From the NCBI GenBank assembly GCA_027080725.1, contig JALWRC010000068.1, positions 1 to 55,398 on the forward strand: 55,398 bases of DNA. Direction: 5' to 3'. Positions 34,618-43,263 of this stretch are shown in pieces. Source of the DNA: Saprospiraceae bacterium. GTDB taxonomy: Bacteria; Bacteroidota; Bacteroidia; Chitinophagales; Saprospiraceae. A model generated the notes under the pieces. That model saw nothing but the letters and a program-made list of their open reading frames with translations, was not told the DNA's origin and searched no databases. Position 1 is the stretch's first letter. Each line of letters opens with the position of its first letter. Both the position numbers and the translations under genes were made by a program.

Positions 34618-35637
34618 ATGCAATACTCCGCATTCTTCTCTATCTTAGCACTATTCCTATATTCTTGTTCGGGTATGCAAGACATGCATATGGACCATCA
34701 TTCTTCTCCTGAGCCGGCTGTAATCACCTTTGGCTCCTGCAGCAAGCTGAATAAACCCCAATTGCTCTGGGGTGATATCGCTGCCGAATCTCCGGATGCA
34801 TTTGTCTGGCTGGGCGATATTATTTATGGAGACACGGAAGATATGAAGCTACTGCGAAATAAATATCAGGCCCAAAAGGCTAAGCCGGAATACGCCGCCC
34901 TCCGGAGAAAAACCGCCATTTACGGCATCTGGGACGACCATGATTACGGTAAGAATGATGGGGGCAAAGAATATCCCAAAAAAGACGAAAGCAAAGAGAT
35001 TCTATTGGACTTTCTCGATATTCGTTCAGACCATCCTGTAAGACAGCACGCGGGAGTGTATCAGGACTACATTTTGGATAAACACTCCCTTAAAATACAT
35101 CTCATACTATTAGATGAGCGGTATTTTAGAGACCCTTTGGAGCGTCCCAACGGGGTGTATCAGCCCAATGATACGGGCACGATTTTGGGCGAAACTCAGT
35201 GGAAGTGGCTCGCCCAAACCCTCGATAATTCTCCGGCGGACGTCGTTTTGATCGGTTCCGGGACGCAGGTTTTTCCCGAAGAACACCGCTTCGAAAAATG
35301 GGCCAACTTCCCGCGCGAAAGAACACGCCTCATCCGGTTGCTTGAGGCCTCCCCAAAGCCGGTCATTATCCTCAGCGGAGATCGCCACTTTGGTGAGATT
35401 TCTATGTTTCCATCCAAAGGCAAATACCCCATCTACGAAGTGACTTCCAGCAGTCTCACACACACCTTTCCCGTCAGAGACGAACCCAATAAATACCGTC
35501 TTGGTCAGCCCGTCACCATCAATAACTACGGAGTAGTCAAGGTGACCAATACCAAAGACCAACTCCAAGTCGTCCTCCAACTCAAAGCCGACAACGGCCA
35601 AACAGTAGAGGAACATACCCTGTTTTACAAACATTAA
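34618..35637 (+). CDS. PhoD-like phosphatase lipoprotein
   Basis: The 339-residue protein has a lipoprotein-type signal (ILALFLYSC) and the metallophosphoesterase pattern of the PhoD/alkaline phosphatase D superfamily: FGSCSKLNKPQLLW, FVWLGDIIYGD, YGIWDDHDYGKND, LILLDERYFRDPL, and the C-terminal ILSGDRHFGEIS. These supply the metal-binding Asp, Asn and His residues. It should act in the periplasm or at the surface on phosphate mono- or diesters, contributing to phosphate acquisition. It follows ridA by 77 bases. Confidence 0.88.
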   Translation: MQYSAFFSILALFLYSCSGMQDMHMDHHSSPEPAVITFGSCSKLNKPQLLWGDIAAESPDAFVWLGDIIYGDTEDMKLLRNKYQAQKAKPEYAALRRKTAIYGIWDDHDYGKNDGGKEYPKKDESKEILLDFLDIRSDHPVRQHAGVYQDYILDKHSLKIHLILLDERYFRDPLERPNGVYQPNDTGTILGETQWKWLAQTLDNSPADVVLIGSGTQVFPEEHRFEKWANFPRERTRLIRLLEASPKPVIILSGDRHFGEISMFPSKGKYPIYEVTSSSLTHTFPVRDEPNKYRLGQPVTINNYGVVKVTNTKDQLQVVLQLKADNGQTVEEHTLFYKH

Positions 35638-35769
35638 ACCCATTGAAATGTTATATCAGAGTGTGGTCCACTGCTATAGAGGCGCTATATTGTAGCACTC
35701 AAAGGACCTTGCACGAGTAGTTATCATTAAAAATTATTCGTCTCTTTGGACGGCTAATCTGTACTAAGT

Positions 35770-36090
35770 ATGAAATTTTCATTGCGTTCCTTTCGATTAC
35801 CCAAACACATGAACTACGAGTTCAAGCCCAGGTATTATGACGAGCGCAAAGAGTATCTCAATGGGCTAAAAGAGAAATATCGTTCGAAACCGGAGGAAAA
35901 TACACAGGAACAGATTAAACTCCGTCTTCAATCGAGTTTCCAACGCAGATTTGAAGAGCAGCGCAAAGGAATCACTTACTCCAATAGAGCGGCTAACATA
36001 CGCGTTTTTATCATATTTGTTCTTCTCGGTGGCTTTGCCATCTATTTCATCACCCGGTTTCTCCCCATACTCAATTCGATTCTAAAGTAA
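35770..36090 (+). CDS. Small membrane protein of unknown function, coupled to mutL
   Basis: The 106-residue protein has a charged N-terminus (NYEFKPRYYDERKEYLNGLKEKY), a basic amphipathic helix, and one C-terminal transmembrane segment (about 80-100). Its stop overlaps the mutL ATG by one base, so it is in the same operon. I recall similar proteins next to mutL in other Bacteroidota, but no function is known to me. Confidence 0.72.
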   Translation: MKFSLRSFRLPKHMNYEFKPRYYDERKEYLNGLKEKYRSKPEENTQEQIKLRLQSSFQRRFEEQRKGITYSNRAANIRVFIIFVLLGGFAIYFITRFLPILNSILK

Positions 36091-37892
36091 TGCAAGATAT
36101 TATTCAATTACTTCCGGATAACATTGCCAATCAAATCGCGGCAGGTGAGGTGGTACAACGCCCGGCTTCGGTCGTAAAAGAACTGCTGGAAAATGCCCTT
36201 GATGCCGGTGCAAAGAAAGTGATTCTTCAGGTTAAAGACGGAGGGAAGACGCTCCTGCGGGTCATAGATGACGGCAAAGGAATGTCCCCGACAGATGCAA
36301 GGATGAGCTTCGAACGGCACGCGACCTCCAAGATTCGCTCAGCAGAAGACTTGTTTAAGGTACAAACCATGGGATTCCGGGGAGAGGCATTGGCCTCCAT
36401 AGCCTCCGTCGCACAAGTAGAGCTCAAAACCCGGCGCCCGGAAGATGAAATGGGAACCCTCATCTCCATCAACGGTTCTCTCGTCAAAAAACAAGAGCCC
36501 GTCCAAGCCCCACCCGGCACTTCGGTCAGCGTCAAACAACTTTTTTACAACATTCCCGCCCGGAGAAAATTTCTTAAATCCGACGCCGTCGAACTCAAGC
36601 ACATTATCGAGGAATTCAAACGCGTGGCCTTGGCCAATCCGCAGGTATTCTTTTCGCTTTACAATAAAGATAACGAACTCTTTCACCTACCTACCGGTCC
36701 GTTAAAACAAAGGATTATTCATCTCCTCGGCAAGAAATACGAAGGTTCCCTCTTACCGGTAGATGAAGAAGTGGATGATATCCAAATCAAAGGATGGGTA
36801 TCCAAGCCCGAGCACACCCGGCAGCGGAAGACAGACACTTACTTGTTTGTCAATGACCGCTTTATCAAAAGTGCTTATTTGCACCATGCCGTTAAAACCG
36901 CCTATGGTGATCTCATAGATGCCAATGTCCACCCTCCCTACGTGTTGTTTTTGACGATAGACCCGGCGCGTATTGATGTCAATGTCCATCCTACCAAACA
37001 AGAGATTAAGTTTGATGACGAGCGACTCGTATACAACTATGTGCGCGTGGCCGTACGTCATGCCTTGGGCCAATTCAGTCTCTCGCCCTTAATTGATTTT
37101 GAAAATGCCGAACGCCAGCGTACCCTTACCGGCCCGGCCATCATCGACGAACAGCACAGGACACAAAAGGCCGGAATTCCATCCTTTGGCAGACATTCGG
37201 CTCCCTCTACTCCTGATAATTGGACGGACTTGTATGAAATCTTAAAGAGCAATCCACCGCACGACCCCACTACCGAAACCTTGATACCGGAGCTGGAAGG
37301 CCAAAATTTGTTTGATGCTTCTATTAAGCACCGTCCGGTGTTAATCCACAACCGCTTTATCGCCTCCTCTATAAAAGACGGCTTGGTCCTCATCCACAAA
37401 AAAAACGCCTTAGCCCGGATATTTTATGAGGAACTCATGGCCACCGTCGAACAAGGAAGCGCCGCCACCCAACAAGAACTCTTCCCCATTACCATGACCC
37501 TCAGTAAAGAAGATGTAGAGGTGATGCATGAAATCGTTGAAACTATTCGACAAACGGGTTTTGATGTGGAGCATTTTGGAGAAGATACCTTTATTATCCG
37601 CGGAGTTCCGGCTGAATTATCCGAACTCGGCACTGCCCCTAATGAATGGATAGAGTCCCTTATCGAGGCTTATAAAAATGAGTACGACCAAAACGCTTCT
37701 ATCAAAGAACGGGTGGTAAAAAATATGGCCATCAGCCGGGCCCGGTACCACAATAAACCCCTGGAAACAGAAGAGTTAACCGGGATTATTGATCGTCTGT
37801 TTGCCTGTGATATGCCTAAATATGCTCCTGATGGGAAACGGTGTTTTATAACCTACCAACTCGAGGAATTGGAAAATAACTTTAATCGTTAA
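36090..37892 (+). CDS. mutL: DNA mismatch repair protein MutL
   Basis: The 600-residue protein has the N-terminal GHKL ATPase: IAAGEVVQRPASVVKELLENALDAGA with the catalytic Glu and metal Asn, DDGKGMSPTDA, and GFRGEALASIASVAQ. A linker and a C-terminal dimerisation domain (about 405-600) follow. At the place of the usual endonuclease motif (DQHAxxExxxxE or Bacteroidota DQQRAHERILYE) it reads IHKKNALARIFYEE (435-448), so the catalytic Asp, Gln/His and first Glu are absent. The final zinc-site region reads FACDMPKYAPDGKRCF. It links MutS recognition to downstream repair; nicking activity is doubtful. It is followed directly by two rhomboid genes. Confidence 0.95.
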   Translation: MQDIIQLLPDNIANQIAAGEVVQRPASVVKELLENALDAGAKKVILQVKDGGKTLLRVIDDGKGMSPTDARMSFERHATSKIRSAEDLFKVQTMGFRGEALASIASVAQVELKTRRPEDEMGTLISINGSLVKKQEPVQAPPGTSVSVKQLFYNIPARRKFLKSDAVELKHIIEEFKRVALANPQVFFSLYNKDNELFHLPTGPLKQRIIHLLGKKYEGSLLPVDEEVDDIQIKGWVSKPEHTRQRKTDTYLFVNDRFIKSAYLHHAVKTAYGDLIDANVHPPYVLFLTIDPARIDVNVHPTKQEIKFDDERLVYNYVRVAVRHALGQFSLSPLIDFENAERQRTLTGPAIIDEQHRTQKAGIPSFGRHSAPSTPDNWTDLYEILKSNPPHDPTTETLIPELEGQNLFDASIKHRPVLIHNRFIASSIKDGLVLIHKKNALARIFYEELMATVEQGSAATQQELFPITMTLSKEDVEVMHEIVETIRQTGFDVEHFGEDTFIIRGVPAELSELGTAPNEWIESLIEAYKNEYDQNASIKERVVKNMAISRARYHNKPLETEELTGIIDRLFACDMPKYAPDGKRCFITYQLEELENNFNR

Positions 37893-37901
37893 TTGACGTA
37901 T

Positions 37902-38519
37902 ATGAATCGTATCACTCCTGTAGTAAAATACCTTATCATCATAAATGCCATCATGTTTGTGGGGACTATGCCTTTGGGACAAGAGCGTTTGATTTTTGCT
38001 CTATTCTATCCGGAAACAGAGTATTTTAAGCCCTACCAACTCGTCACCCATATGTTTATGCACGGAGGAGTACCTCACATCCTATTCAATATGCTTTCAC
38101 TATTTTTTCTCGGGCCCATGCTCGAACAACTGTGGGGGCCAAAACGCTTTCTGAAGTATTATTTTATTACGGGGCTTGGAGCTGCGGGATTGCACCTGTT
38201 AGTGAAATATATCGAACTGCATTATTTAGGAGATACCTCTGATCTTTATGTCCCGGTACTTGGTGCCTCCGGGGCTATTTATGGGGTTTTTATCGCATTT
38301 GCTATGTATTTTCCAAATACCCAACTCATGTTGCTCTTTCCTCCGATCCCCATTAAGGCAAAGTATCTCGCTATGGGATTGGTGGCCTGGGACCTATTTG
38401 CAGGTATGTCCAATACCGCTACTTCGATAGCTCATTTTGCCCATATTGGCGGTGCGCTGATAGGATTATTGCTTATTAAATACTGGCAAATGACCGGACA
38501 AAAATACAATCGCTATTAA
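37902..38519 (+). CDS. Rhomboid intramembrane serine protease
   Basis: The 205-residue six-helix membrane protein has the catalytic dyad Ser123 (LGASGAIYG) and His181 (HFAHIGG), plus the loop-1 region HMFMHGGVPHILFNM and the WGPKRFLKYYF junction. It cleaves transmembrane segments of unknown substrates in the inner membrane. I start it at ATG 37902; the frame begins with a TTG directly at the mutL stop. One base separates its end from the next rhomboid gene. Confidence 0.92.
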   Translation: MNRITPVVKYLIIINAIMFVGTMPLGQERLIFALFYPETEYFKPYQLVTHMFMHGGVPHILFNMLSLFFLGPMLEQLWGPKRFLKYYFITGLGAAGLHLLVKYIELHYLGDTSDLYVPVLGASGAIYGVFIAFAMYFPNTQLMLLFPPIPIKAKYLAMGLVAWDLFAGMSNTATSIAHFAHIGGALIGLLLIKYWQMTGQKYNRY

Positions 38520-38520
38520 C

Positions 38521-39429
38521 ATGTTTACCGACCTCTATAACGACATCCAACGACAGTTTCGTTCCGGCAATATGGTCACCAGACTCATCATTGTCAATGC
38601 CGGAGTCTTTGTTGTATCGAGCTTGTTATACCTCTTTGCCGGTTATAGTGGAGGGGCCGTGTATCATCGAGTTATTGACTTCCTCAGTCTTTCGTCCGAT
38701 CCGGGGGAAGCCCTGCGTCATTTTTGGGGATTCATCACTTACAACTTTATCCACAGGGGATTTATGCACCTCCTTTGGAATATGTTGTTCTTATACTGGT
38801 TCGGGAGGATTGTCGGGGATTTGATAGGAGACAAACACATATTTCCACTGTATATCCTGGGGGGATTGGCAGGGGGATTGCTTTACCTATTGGGTAATAT
38901 TCTTCTTCCGTATGGTCATGGTGCCGCTTACATCGTAGGGTCTTCTGCTGCGGTGATGTCCATCGTAGTAGCTTCTGCAGCTATTGCTCCGGATTACACC
39001 CTCAACTTGCTTTTTATCGGCCGCGTGAGATTGAAGTATGTGGTCCTCGTCCTCGTGTTTTTGGATGTCATCTCGACGGCCGGCGTGATAAATGCCGGAG
39101 GGCATTTTGCGCATATTGGAGGAGCAGCGTTTGGTTATTGGTATGTTTATCTGTTGCGCAAAGGCATCAACCTCTCCACTTGGTGGGAGCGATTGTCAAG
39201 AAAGACTGCAATTAAGACCTCCTCCCGAAGAAAAACACCGGGCTCTTACACCAGCACCATGCGGGTCGTACATCAAAAGAAAAAAGACAGTAGCACCCAT
39301 GAACCACTCACCAATCAAAAGGAAGTCGATAGGATTCTGGATAAAATTAACAAAAGCGGGTACGATAGCCTGACCGACATCGAAAAGGAAACACTCTACC
39401 GCGCAGCCCGTGATTCACACAAGAAATAA
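38521..39429 (+). CDS. Second rhomboid family protein with C-terminal DUF6576-like tail
   Basis: The 302-residue protein has a six-helix rhomboid core (about 20-210): YNFIHRGFMHLLWNMLFLYWFG, then GSSAAVMS with candidate catalytic Ser142 (the usual GASG is here GSSA), and GGHFAHIGGAAFGY with His198. A soluble tail ends in DRILDKINKSGYDSLTDIEK and ETLYRAARDS, the DUF6576-type sequence found after rhomboid cores in Bacteroidota. It forms a tandem pair with the preceding gene. Activity is likely but not assured because the last Gly of the motif is replaced. Confidence 0.9.
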   Translation: MFTDLYNDIQRQFRSGNMVTRLIIVNAGVFVVSSLLYLFAGYSGGAVYHRVIDFLSLSSDPGEALRHFWGFITYNFIHRGFMHLLWNMLFLYWFGRIVGDLIGDKHIFPLYILGGLAGGLLYLLGNILLPYGHGAAYIVGSSAAVMSIVVASAAIAPDYTLNLLFIGRVRLKYVVLVLVFLDVISTAGVINAGGHFAHIGGAAFGYWYVYLLRKGINLSTWWERLSRKTAIKTSSRRKTPGSYTSTMRVVHQKKKDSSTHEPLTNQKEVDRILDKINKSGYDSLTDIEKETLYRAARDSHKK

Positions 39430-39571
39430 GTATAAGCCACATAGCCACCAAACCTGATTATGGCAGACTCGAGGCACTCAAGTATCAGCTAACATAGCCC
39501 ACGCTTTTATCCGTAGTACTGGTGCTCCGCATGAATAACAGGTCAGGGGTATGGGTGAGCTATAAAAAGCT

Positions 39572-41107
39572 CTAAATCTTCTCCCATTCGTAACCGATAA
39601 TATTCCGCTTTTCACGGCTGAATTCGATGCCGATGAGGTAAATGTTATCCACGTCTTGATATTTTTCCCAATATCGCCGCTCTTTGATTTGTTGCAGGGC
39701 ATTTCCGGTCGCTTTTTCCGATAGTTTAAACTCAAAGATAAAAACCTTGCCTTCAAGTTGGGCAGACAAATCCATTATACCCAGATTGGTAATGTCTTCA
39801 GGTGTGAGGTCGAGGCCTATGCTGGCGAGATAAGCATATACTACACTCGCATAATACCCTTCGTAATCCGGGAGCTTACTGTTGGTAAAGTTGCTGTATG
39901 GAATGGAGGCAAATAGAGAATAAAGCGCATCTTTGAATCCGTCCAAATCAGCATTTCGGAGCATATACAACAAGCGCTTTTGCTGCTTTAGCTTTTCAGT
40001 TGTTTGGGTAGTCAAATAAGTTATAAACAGGCTATTTAGCGATATACTTATTTCCTTATTTGGAATGCCTAAAGTGTACTCAACGCCAAACACATCTTCC
40101 ATTTTTCCGGTTATGGTCAAATATCCCGTTTGCCAGAGCAAGGCTACCAATTCGATATTATCAACATCAAACGTATTCAGAACTTCTTTACTGGCAACAA
40201 AGTTTTCTAATTCCGGAATATAATAATTTCTGGTTTTCAACATATCGATCAGGAAGGAAGGATTGCCCGTCTCCCACCAATAATTGCTAAATTCAAATCT
40301 ATTGGATATAAAAAGCAAAATATCAAACGGATTATATACTTTATCTCCAAAATAATTATAGCCATTGTACCACTGCTTTACCTTTTGCATATCGGCGCCT
40401 CGCAGGTGCTCTTCAAAAACCGTTAGCAAATCATTGTGAGTATAACCACAAATATTGCCGTAATCAGGATGCAATGTAATGTCTTCGAGGTTATTCAACC
40501 CGCTAAACAGGTTCATCTTGGAGAATTTGCTGACTCCGGTGATAAATACAAATTGGATATAAGCATCATTGTCTTTAATGACGCCATAAAAATCTTTCAT
40601 AGCATCTCGCATCTCGAGCGCGACCTCTCTATTGATGATGTTATCGAGAATGGGCTTGTCGTACTCATCGATGAGGATAACTACTTTTTGATTGTATTTT
40701 TCACTCGCTTTTTGAATCAGCTCTTTGAAGCATCCTTCAGGATCAGATGAATGACAATTAATACCAACAGATTTTTCTGCATCTTCTAAGGTGCTATTCA
40801 ATCTTCTATTTAACTTCTCCATATTTTTAAGAACCCCCGATCCCAAACTTATCCTCAACACCGGATGCTTCACTTCCCAATCCCACTTATCATAGATATA
40901 CAACCCCTTGAAAAGTTGTTTTTTGCCTTCAAATATATCTTTAAGGGTATCCAAAAACAAACTCTTTCCAAATCGACGCGGACGGGAGAGGAAGTAATAG
41001 CCCCCTCTGTCAATGAGCCTATGGGCAATTTCTGTTTTATCAACATAAACGAAATTGCCTTCAATGATTTTACTCAAGGTCTGTATGCCTATTGGAAGTT
41101 TTTTCAT
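39572..41107 (-). CDS. AAA-ATPase-like / PD-(D/E)XK nuclease family protein
   Basis: This complete 511-residue member has an N-terminal AAA-ATPase_like domain with Walker A-like SRPRRFGKSLF (41-51) and Walker B VVILIDEYDKPILD, a helical middle, and a C-terminal PD-(D/E)XK domain with Asp446 and E459-F-K461 (FEFKLSEKATG). It resembles the truncated gene at 1-1063 most closely and the pair at 52954 and 54558 less. It shares the segment TLHPDYG(N/D)ICGYTH with the latter gene, suggesting exchange between copies. The function is unknown; nuclease activity is predicted from the motif. It is flanked by unrelated housekeeping genes with no IS nearby. Confidence 0.88.
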   Translation of the reverse strand: MKKLPIGIQTLSKIIEGNFVYVDKTEIAHRLIDRGGYYFLSRPRRFGKSLFLDTLKDIFEGKKQLFKGLYIYDKWDWEVKHPVLRISLGSGVLKNMEKLNRRLNSTLEDAEKSVGINCHSSDPEGCFKELIQKASEKYNQKVVILIDEYDKPILDNIINREVALEMRDAMKDFYGVIKDNDAYIQFVFITGVSKFSKMNLFSGLNNLEDITLHPDYGNICGYTHNDLLTVFEEHLRGADMQKVKQWYNGYNYFGDKVYNPFDILLFISNRFEFSNYWWETGNPSFLIDMLKTRNYYIPELENFVASKEVLNTFDVDNIELVALLWQTGYLTITGKMEDVFGVEYTLGIPNKEISISLNSLFITYLTTQTTEKLKQQKRLLYMLRNADLDGFKDALYSLFASIPYSNFTNSKLPDYEGYYASVVYAYLASIGLDLTPEDITNLGIMDLSAQLEGKVFIFEFKLSEKATGNALQQIKERRYWEKYQDVDNIYLIGIEFSREKRNIIGYEWEKI

Positions 41108-41174
41108 AACCCTGCTTTTGAAGTGCTAAGATACTGGAAACAATTTATAAAAACTTATACTCGAGTGTAGTATC

Positions 41175-41513
41175 TTACTCCTCTGCCAATTCTTCAGGAT
41201 GCCAAAAGGTGGATGCAAAGTCAAGCACGCGGTTTCCCTCTACAACAACACCTTCCGATTGAAGTAAGGAGGCCATTGTGTTTGGACTACCAAAGGCTCG
41301 CCAACCGGTCAGGACCCCCTTGGCATTGACCACTCGATGTGCCGGAATTTGGCGAGGATTATTGCCGGACAGGCGATTGAGAGCCCAGCCGACTATGCGA
41401 GCGGAACCCAACGAGAGAAATTGGGCAATAGCCCCGTAGGATGTAACTCTACCTTTGGGAATCAGGCTCACAACATCATAGATGGATTGTTGGTAATCAG
41501 AAGGGGTTTTCAT
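41175..41513 (-). CDS. Alkyltransferase-like (ATL) protein of the MGMT family
   Basis: The 112-residue protein matches the DNA-binding domain of O6-methylguanine-DNA methyltransferase: VVSLIPKGRVTSYGAIAQFL, ARIVGWALNRL, and IPAHRVVNAKG. The methyl-acceptor cysteine of PCHRV is replaced by Ala58 (PAHRV), which defines alkyltransferase-like proteins. ATLs bind O6-alkylguanine, flip it out and hand it to nucleotide excision repair instead of repairing it. It lies 12 bases downstream of the O-methyltransferase gene and is probably co-transcribed with it. Confidence 0.9.
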   Translation of the reverse strand: MKTPSDYQQSIYDVVSLIPKGRVTSYGAIAQFLSLGSARIVGWALNRLSGNNPRQIPAHRVVNAKGVLTGWRAFGSPNTMASLLQSEGVVVEGNRVLDFASTFWHPEELAEE

Positions 41514-41525
41514 ACGGTCAATGCT

Positions 41526-42164
41526 TTATTTTACTCTTATAATTGATATACCATCGCGAATAGGAAGAGGGACAACCTCCAACCGGGTATCATTGAGTAC
41601 TTTTTTATTAAAGGCCATAATGCTCTGTGTTTCTCTATCGGGTCGATCCTCCAAAACCTTGTCATCCCAAAGGATGTTGTCCACTAATATCACTCCTCCG
41701 GAAGGTATTTTGTCGATCAGCAAGTCATAATATTTTGCGTACAACTCTTTGGCAGCATCAATAAACACTAGGTCGAAATTCCCGGAAATGGTGGGAATAA
41801 TGTCCAATGCATCCCCGATATGCAATTGCATTTGTGCTTTGTACGGAGACAGATGCCAATGCTGAAGGATTATGGCTTGAAGTTCCGGATTGATTTCTAT
41901 GGAATGAAGTGTCCCATCGGGACGGAGTCCCTCTGCTAGACATAAGGCCGAATATCCGGTAAACGTCCCGATTTCCAACACCCTTTTGGGCCGAAGGAGC
42001 CGGGATATCATCGACAAAAACCGGCCTTGAAGGGTTCCTGCCAGCATTTGAGGCGCCATCGTTTTTAGATAGGTATTGCGTTCCACTTGCTGCAAATAGA
42101 CAGGAGGAGGGGTCATATGGTCGATGCAGTATTTCGCCCGTCGGTCTTCTTGTTGCTTAGACAT
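41526..42164 (-). CDS. SAM-dependent O-methyltransferase
   Basis: The 212-residue class I methyltransferase is of the catechol/caffeoyl-CoA type (Methyltransf_3). It shows motif I as VLEIGTFTGYSALCLAEGL, the acidic IEINPELQ, the metal-binding FDLVFIDAAKELYAKYYDLL, and PSGGVILVDNILWDDKV. It methylates a hydroxyl group on a small aromatic molecule; the substrate is unknown. It is the first gene of a two-gene set with the ATL gene and is divergent from the peroxiredoxin gene. Confidence 0.92.
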   Translation of the reverse strand: MSKQQEDRRAKYCIDHMTPPPVYLQQVERNTYLKTMAPQMLAGTLQGRFLSMISRLLRPKRVLEIGTFTGYSALCLAEGLRPDGTLHSIEINPELQAIILQHWHLSPYKAQMQLHIGDALDIIPTISGNFDLVFIDAAKELYAKYYDLLIDKIPSGGVILVDNILWDDKVLEDRPDRETQSIMAFNKKVLNDTRLEVVPLPIRDGISIIRVK

Positions 42165-42316
42165 ATGCTGTTAATGGTTAAGATTTTATTGTACCGTATA
42201 GAAAGCTACTCCCCCGAGGGTTTTTTCCATGTATATCATATGAACTCTAAAGAGTACTTCCATGTTATTTGCAAAGATAATTGATAATAGGCACTCTACA
42301 TCACAATGTAAAGCCG

Positions 42317-42324
42317 TACTTTTG
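42317..42324 (+). promoter_or_regulatory. -7 promoter element of the peroxiredoxin gene
   Basis: TACTTTTG matches TAnnTTTG, 84 bases before the ATG at 42408. It probably drives the peroxiredoxin gene and perhaps clpS-aat downstream. Confidence 0.45.
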
Positions 42325-42407
42325 CATTTCGTAAGAAGCATATAGGCGCCTTTATCGGTACCTCAAATATCCTTATAAACTCAATAATTGTATAAATAAG
42401 CTCATCC

Positions 42408-42878
42408 ATGTACTTAAAAGAAAATGATATCGCTCCCGATTTTGCCTTGTACGACACAGAAAAGAATTTAGTCAAGCTATCTGACCAAAAAGGAAAGAAC
42501 GTCGTGGTTTTATTCTTTCCGCTGGCATTTACCGGCGTATGTACCAAAGAACTGTGTGCTACGCGCGATAGTATTGGTGATTATGAAAGTCTGGATGCAC
42601 AGGTATTGGCGATTTCGGTAGATTCGCCGTTTGCTCTGGCAAAGTTTAAAGAGGAGCAAAACCTTAATTTTCCTCTGTTATCCGATTTTAACAAGGAGGC
42701 GGCAAGGGCTTATGGCGCATTGTACGACGAGTTTGTATTGGGGCTCAAGGGCGTTGCAAAACGATCGGCCTTTGTTGTCGATAAAGAGGGCGTGATTCGA
42801 TATGCGGAAGTGTTGGAAGATGCCGGACAGCTACCGGATTTCGTTACGGTTAAAGAGGCGTTAGCAAAATTGAACTAA
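42408..42878 (+). CDS. Peroxiredoxin (AhpC/TSA, redoxin family)
   Basis: The 156-residue thioredoxin-fold peroxidase has FPLAFTGVCTKELC, where Cys45 is the peroxidatic cysteine and Cys50 may be a resolving partner. It also shows NFPLLSDFNKEAARAYGAL and KRSAFVVDKEGVIRY. The size and the TGVCTKELC form fit the AhpE/1-Cys-like or atypical 2-Cys group. It reduces H2O2 and organic peroxides in the cytosol. It is followed after 82 bases by clpS. Confidence 0.93.
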   Translation: MYLKENDIAPDFALYDTEKNLVKLSDQKGKNVVVLFFPLAFTGVCTKELCATRDSIGDYESLDAQVLAISVDSPFALAKFKEEQNLNFPLLSDFNKEAARAYGALYDEFVLGLKGVAKRSAFVVDKEGVIRYAEVLEDAGQLPDFVTVKEALAKLN

Positions 42879-42960
42879 AGATTGTTGCCCCTCCTGATAG
42901 GGTTATTATCGTTAGAGGCGATAGACCTCTCCGGAGTGTACTCATAATTTGATTTACGAT

Positions 42961-43251
42961 ATGACTGCTACAAAAGAACAAAAAAAACATGATGTTTCTG
43001 TTGCCGATACTATTGATTCGGGAGCGGTTAGTAAGTTGATTATTTACAATGACGATTTCAATACCTTTGATTGGGTGATTAAGAGCTTGATGGATATTTG
43101 TAAGCACACCGCCCAACAGGCGGAGCAATTGTCCATTTTAATCCATTACAAAGGCAAAGCAACTGTAAAAACCGGACCGAGGCGGGTAGTACATCCCATG
43201 AAAAATGCTTTGGTTGACCGCGGTATTTCAGCGGTAATGGAAGAAGATTAG
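42961..43251 (+). CDS. clpS: ATP-dependent Clp protease adaptor ClpS
   Basis: The 96-residue adaptor has the N-degron binding signature LIIYNDDFNTFDWVIKSLMDIC and the following helices (TAQQAEQLSILIHYKGKATVKTG, MKNALVDRGI). ClpS delivers proteins with Leu, Phe, Tyr or Trp at the N-terminus to ClpAP or an equivalent. It lies 12 bases before aat, whose product creates such N-termini, so the pair forms a complete N-degron branch. I prefer ATG 42961 to a TTG at 42949. Confidence 0.94.
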   Translation: MTATKEQKKHDVSVADTIDSGAVSKLIIYNDDFNTFDWVIKSLMDICKHTAQQAEQLSILIHYKGKATVKTGPRRVVHPMKNALVDRGISAVMEED

Positions 43252-43263
43252 TCTTCGTCCGTC

